Assembly: GCF_009730915.1 (NCBI RefSeq)
Contig: NW_024087301.1
Span: 1-64,000 of the forward strand
Direction: 5' to 3'
DNA: 64,000 nucleotides
DNA from: Dioscorea cayenensis subsp. rotundata
Taxonomy: Eukaryota; Streptophyta; Magnoliopsida; Dioscoreales; Dioscoreaceae
Positions within the stretch are counted from its first letter, which is position 1. Each line of letters begins with the position of its first letter. Shown here one piece after another: positions 60,391-64,000 of this stretch. The position numbers were made by a program, and so were the translations under genes. The notes below the pieces were generated by a model. The model was not told the DNA's origin, did not search any database, and was given only the letters and a program-made list of their open reading frames with translations.

Positions 60391-61690
60391 AAACATGGCA
60401 AGGTTTGTGATCCTCTAACTTGCCTTCTATCTCAACCCAATCAGGTAGTGAAGCATGGTATGTGTTTTTTTTTTATCAATTAGAGTTTGTATTATGGATG
60501 GTTGATCAATAGCAATGTACATTGTAGACAATTCCAATCTAAGAAAGATGCATTGTAACAAAAATTCAACCCTTTAATCGAAATTAATAATTTTCTTTCA
60601 CAAGCTATTAAAATGCTATTATATCTAATTTGATGTACATTTTCAAACTATGATCAACATACCAATCAGCAACAAAACAATCTACATCAATGTTACAATG
60701 TACTCAATTTTCATCTAAATAGAATGTATTGTAACAAAGTTTCATCTTTTCAATCAAAACAATCAGTTAACTTGAAGTAGACTGTCAAACCATTAGTAGC
60801 AAAACAACCACATTTTGAGCAAAATTATCAACATCAGCTGCATTGTACTCATTTTATAATTTTCATCAAAACATTCACATTGTAAGTGCTCTTGATCTCC
60901 AATTAATGCATCCAATGCCAAATTCATTTATTTGGCATGAATTTTCTATTTCCTTATTATAATAATTGCATTAATTCCATTGAATATACTAAATACAAAA
61001 AAAAAATTATGATCAGAAGCAACAAACTTTAACTTTTATTGATTGTATGAAATTTACAAAAGCAACGATCTGTTCTTCATAACTGTTGCACATATTAAAC
61101 AAAATGATAGTGGGTTGAACTTGGTTCTTTACATAGTATTTAAGAAGTTTGAAATAAAATAAACCCTACTATAGAAAAACCAGCCTTAAACAACTGTTTT
61201 ATTACTTCAGAGTTAAGGATTAGTTGCAGCAACAATCATGCATTGCTATGTTAAGAATTCTCGAGCTTCAAATGTTGTTATGGTCTACTGACCTAGTTCT
61301 TTATTTTGCTTCTACTTTTTCTCTTCAATGGCCTACTATTCCTTCTTGCCTGATCACCATCACAAACACTAAAGAATAAATGTCACTAACAAAAAAGATC
61401 AATGATATGCTAAGTTGTGTTTAAACTTTGAATAGATCTTATAATCAATTCACTGGAAGTGATGAATGAAAGTAGAATGGGGAGCTTCCCTTCCAACAAT
61501 AACTTCACTAGATTGAGCACCGTAGAACATATAAGAAACAAATTTTGGCATTTTGTAACTAGCCCATTGTCTCAAATTTATTTAAGACAATATATGTATG
61601 GTGGCCCTTGTTGTTATGTTTACCATGTGAATCACATTTTGAGAGTAACATTGCATTATATCCATTAGTTCGTGTTATGGAATCTTCATT
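60391..61690. repeat. Shared spacer block, copy 3, right part
   Basis: Collinear with 9440-10690 and 19845-20860. No gene seen. Confidence 0.75.
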
Positions 61691-61811
61691 CTTTAATCTC
61701 TCCTGTATGGATTAGATGTTTTGTTTTTTTTTCTTGTCTTGTAGATTGACAGCTTTCTTTTGGTTTTCAATTAATTTAGCTGCTACGCAGCTCTTTTTCA
61801 TAAAAAAAAAA
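61691..61811 (+). mobile_element. Possible truncated LINE 3' end of another family
   Basis: Absent from block copy 1. T-rich sequence ending TTTAGCTGCTACGCAGCTC, TTTTTCAT and a run of 10 A, like a short retroposon 3' end. I found no clear target-site duplication. Confidence 0.35.
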
Positions 61812-62197
61812 TGAGAACCCAAAGGCAGGTGAAAATGGCAAAAGATGGTAGTGCTCAGCCAAGCAGACATGAAAAATGCATGTGCCTTAAAATTTGTCAT
61901 TGATCCTGATTTCATGTTTAAACCAAAGAGAAACATTTTATTCATAACCATTGTACATAATGAGAGCACACTTTGATATCAATGGAAATTTAAAAAAAAA
62001 AGAATAAGAAAAAGAAAAAGGAGCACATCAAGTGACATGAAATTAATGAGAGGCTTCACATTGACCTCAAAGTTTTTCTTTCTTTATAGACGACATACAA
62101 GTTAAGGAAATGAAAAAACAAATACACAGTAACAAATATAACAAAGTAGAACAAGATAAACAACACCAACAAGGGATAACTAACTGGCCTTTAACAC
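61812..62197. other. Noncoding region 3' of NLR-C
   Basis: No gene. From about 62030 it matches the region 3' of NLR-A (11875-12044). Confidence 0.6.
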
Positions 62198-64000
62198 TCA
62201 CCATTCTTCAAAGGTGAGTTTTGGCACATGTTGAATCTTGTACCAATCTTCCCCTGCTTTCCTCTGCAACCTGAACATGAGCTCTTGGGACATGTGACGA
62301 AACTCCAATTCCTGAAGGCTCATCACATGTTGCAAATCTGGAAACACTTTTAGCTTCTTGCATGAAATTAATGTTAGGAAAGCAAGCTTGGCCATTGCAC
62401 CTCTCTCTACCCTCCACTCCTCAAGATTGGGCATTGGGTCTTCAGATGCTGACAGGACTGCAATGAACAGACTTTTCAAACTAGGGAATCTACCAGTAGA
62501 GCATACCATGGTTTTTCCAAGATACACATTTTGAAAGAGTTTAAGAGTGACAAGGTATTGTAACCTCTCCAATTTGGGCATTGGGTCTTGCTCCAATCTA
62601 GAATGACTGAGTTCAAGCTTGGTGAGACAAGTTGGGAATTCAGATATGGTGTCCCCTTTTGGCCAAAATCCATATAACGTCAATGAGAGGAGGTGGTTGT
62701 GAAATGGAAAGTCTTTGGTGTTGATCTCTATAGGGAAATCTCCTGTTGCATCTATAAACAAGCTGATAAGATGGTCTAGTTCACAGAGCAGATGGGTTAG
62801 CATTGTTCCCTGGTGTTCCTTATTAATCTCCACTTTCAACTTCCTAAGGTTGGGAAATCTCCAATTTATTGTTTTATAGGATCCGAGTGCCACATACTCA
62901 AGTGTGAGGAGATTTTTTAGCTCAAGACTTTGTGGTGGTTTGCACCACTTTACTTGTACATGTCTTAGGGCTTGTTTGGATGAGCTTTTGAAAGCCCAGA
63001 AGTGCTTTTTTATAAGTTAAGTACTTCTGGGTTCAAAAAAAGTTGTTTGTATTGGCTTTTCTGCAAAAGCAGAAGCTGTAAAAAAAGCTGAAAAACAGCT
63101 TTTTTCAGAAGCTAGTCATGAGTAGCTTCTGAAAAAAAACTGTTTTTTAGCTTATTTTCACAGCTTCTGCTTTTACAGAAAAACTAATACAAACACAAAA
63201 TATAAAAAAGTGCTTAACTTACTCTGGAAAAGCACTTTTCCGGGAAGCACTTCTACAAAACTTAAAAAAAGTGATTTTTTGAGAAGCCAACCCAAACAAG
63301 GCCTAAGTGTCTTTATCTTCCATAGTGTGATTGGTATCTCTGTTACTTGCGTTAGCAGAACAGTTTCTAAGGATTGAAAGTTTCCTACCGACAATGGTAG
63401 GAGATCATCAACATCCCTCAGTCTTAAATAACGTAAGTGGATCATTAGCCCGATCTCTTTTGGTAATCTTCGTACAGAAGTTAACTCAGTCAAATCAAGC
63501 ACCCTTAGAAGCTCAAATCTAAATATTGGAGAATCAATTGGAGGATAACGTAGACCAAATGCCATCAAATTCCTCTGTCCATGCATTGTAGAGACTCTAG
63601 AGATTTCATTGATCGTGGTGTCATTGACGTTGTGGAAAGCCACACGACGAGACGCCAAATAAGTTTGTTGATCATTTTCACTGGAGCAAACTGTGAGGAA
63701 CAAATCTTTCTTTGTTGCAGATCTTGCAAAATCCAGTAGGAGATCATGGACACCACATTTCTTGACACTCCCATTGTTTTTCCTGGTTTTTACATGAATC
63801 AAGCTCCTCTGAATCAACTCCTCTAAAATAGCTTCCCCTGTATCCTCCATGGTCTTCCTTTCTTCCTGTGGTATGAAGCCTTCCGCAATCCATTGCCTGA
63901 TTAACACATTGCCAGTGATGGTAAGCACCCAAATAAAGAAAACATGATTTCATATGATACGGAAGATCTTCATAGCTCAAAGCAAGTATTTCTTGGCATT
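62198..64000 (-). pseudogene. CC-NLR disease-resistance pseudogene NLR-C (5' part off the right edge)
   Basis: Seen from the right edge: SYEDLPYHMKSCFLYLGAY (RNBS-D), LIRQWIAEGFIPQEE, GVHDLLLDFARSA (VHD form of MHD), then LRRs to the stop at 62198-62200 (KLTFEEW). The C-terminus is the most complete of the three paralogues (SCKKLKVFPDLQHVMSLQEL) and serves as reference for damage in A and B. Lesions: a 14 bp deletion at about 63919 that removes PEDYE and shifts frame, and a 336 bp MITE in the LRR coding region (62968-63303). Coiled coil, P-loop and kinase-2 lie outside the window. Confidence 0.9.
62968..63303. mobile_element. Foldback MITE (Tourist/Harbinger-like) in the NLR-C LRR
   Basis: Begins GGGCTTGTTTGGATGAGC; the right end on the minus strand reads GGCCTTGTTTGGGTTGGC. 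The two halves are complementary along nearly their whole length, centred near 63118 (AGAAGCTAGTCATGAGTAGC). TTA lies on the left (62965-62967) and TAA on the right (63304-63306), an imperfect 3 bp target duplication. NLR-A and NLR-B read through this place (CTTAGTGTC), giving the empty site. Confidence 0.9.

Overview
The window looks like nuclear DNA of a flowering plant. It is AT-rich, genes have introns with GT..AG borders, and it holds coiled-coil NB-ARC LRR (CC-NLR) immune receptor genes, L1-type LINEs, a Copia LTR retrotransposon, a tRNA-derived SINE and plant-type MITEs (Stowaway, Harbinger-like, CACTA-like). I cannot name the species. LINE ORF1s that start with zinc knuckles remind me of monocot L1 elements, but that is weak evidence.

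The backbone is a tandem NLR cluster, all on the minus strand. NLR-D has only its first exon here (1-159) and runs off the left edge. NLR-A (12045-15641), NLR-B (23854-32868) and NLR-C (62198 to beyond the right edge) are close paralogues. All three carry disabling lesions: frameshifts in A, B and C, an early stop in A, a Copia insertion inside the first coding exon of B, and a MITE inside the LRR of C. The lesions differ between copies, so each copy decayed (or was mis-sequenced) on its own.

The spacers are duplicated too. The spacer right of NLR-D (160-9322) and the one right of NLR-B (32869-46127) share a degenerate BSD-domain protein gene and long collinear noncoding stretches. Each has its own insertions, and the other copy supplies the empty site. 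A second shared block (9323-10700; 17806-20860; 54215-61690) lies downstream of the 3' end of each NLR. The spacer right of NLR-A instead holds fragments resembling TAM41 and UBL5.

Mobile DNA makes up much of 33-61 kb. Four LINEs (3.2-6.6, 33.8-40.8, 47.1-53.5 and 54.3-60.4 kb) all lie on the plus strand, against the NLRs. Three have exact target-site duplications. A Copia element (27382-32690), a solo LTR (42278-43339), a SINE (33539-33749), a 1.9 kb foldback element (17902-19841), a CACTA-like MITE (21380-22439) and other MITEs fill the rest. I see no complete, clearly functional protein-coding gene in the window. The value of the region is as a record of NLR cluster duplication, decay and nested transposition.
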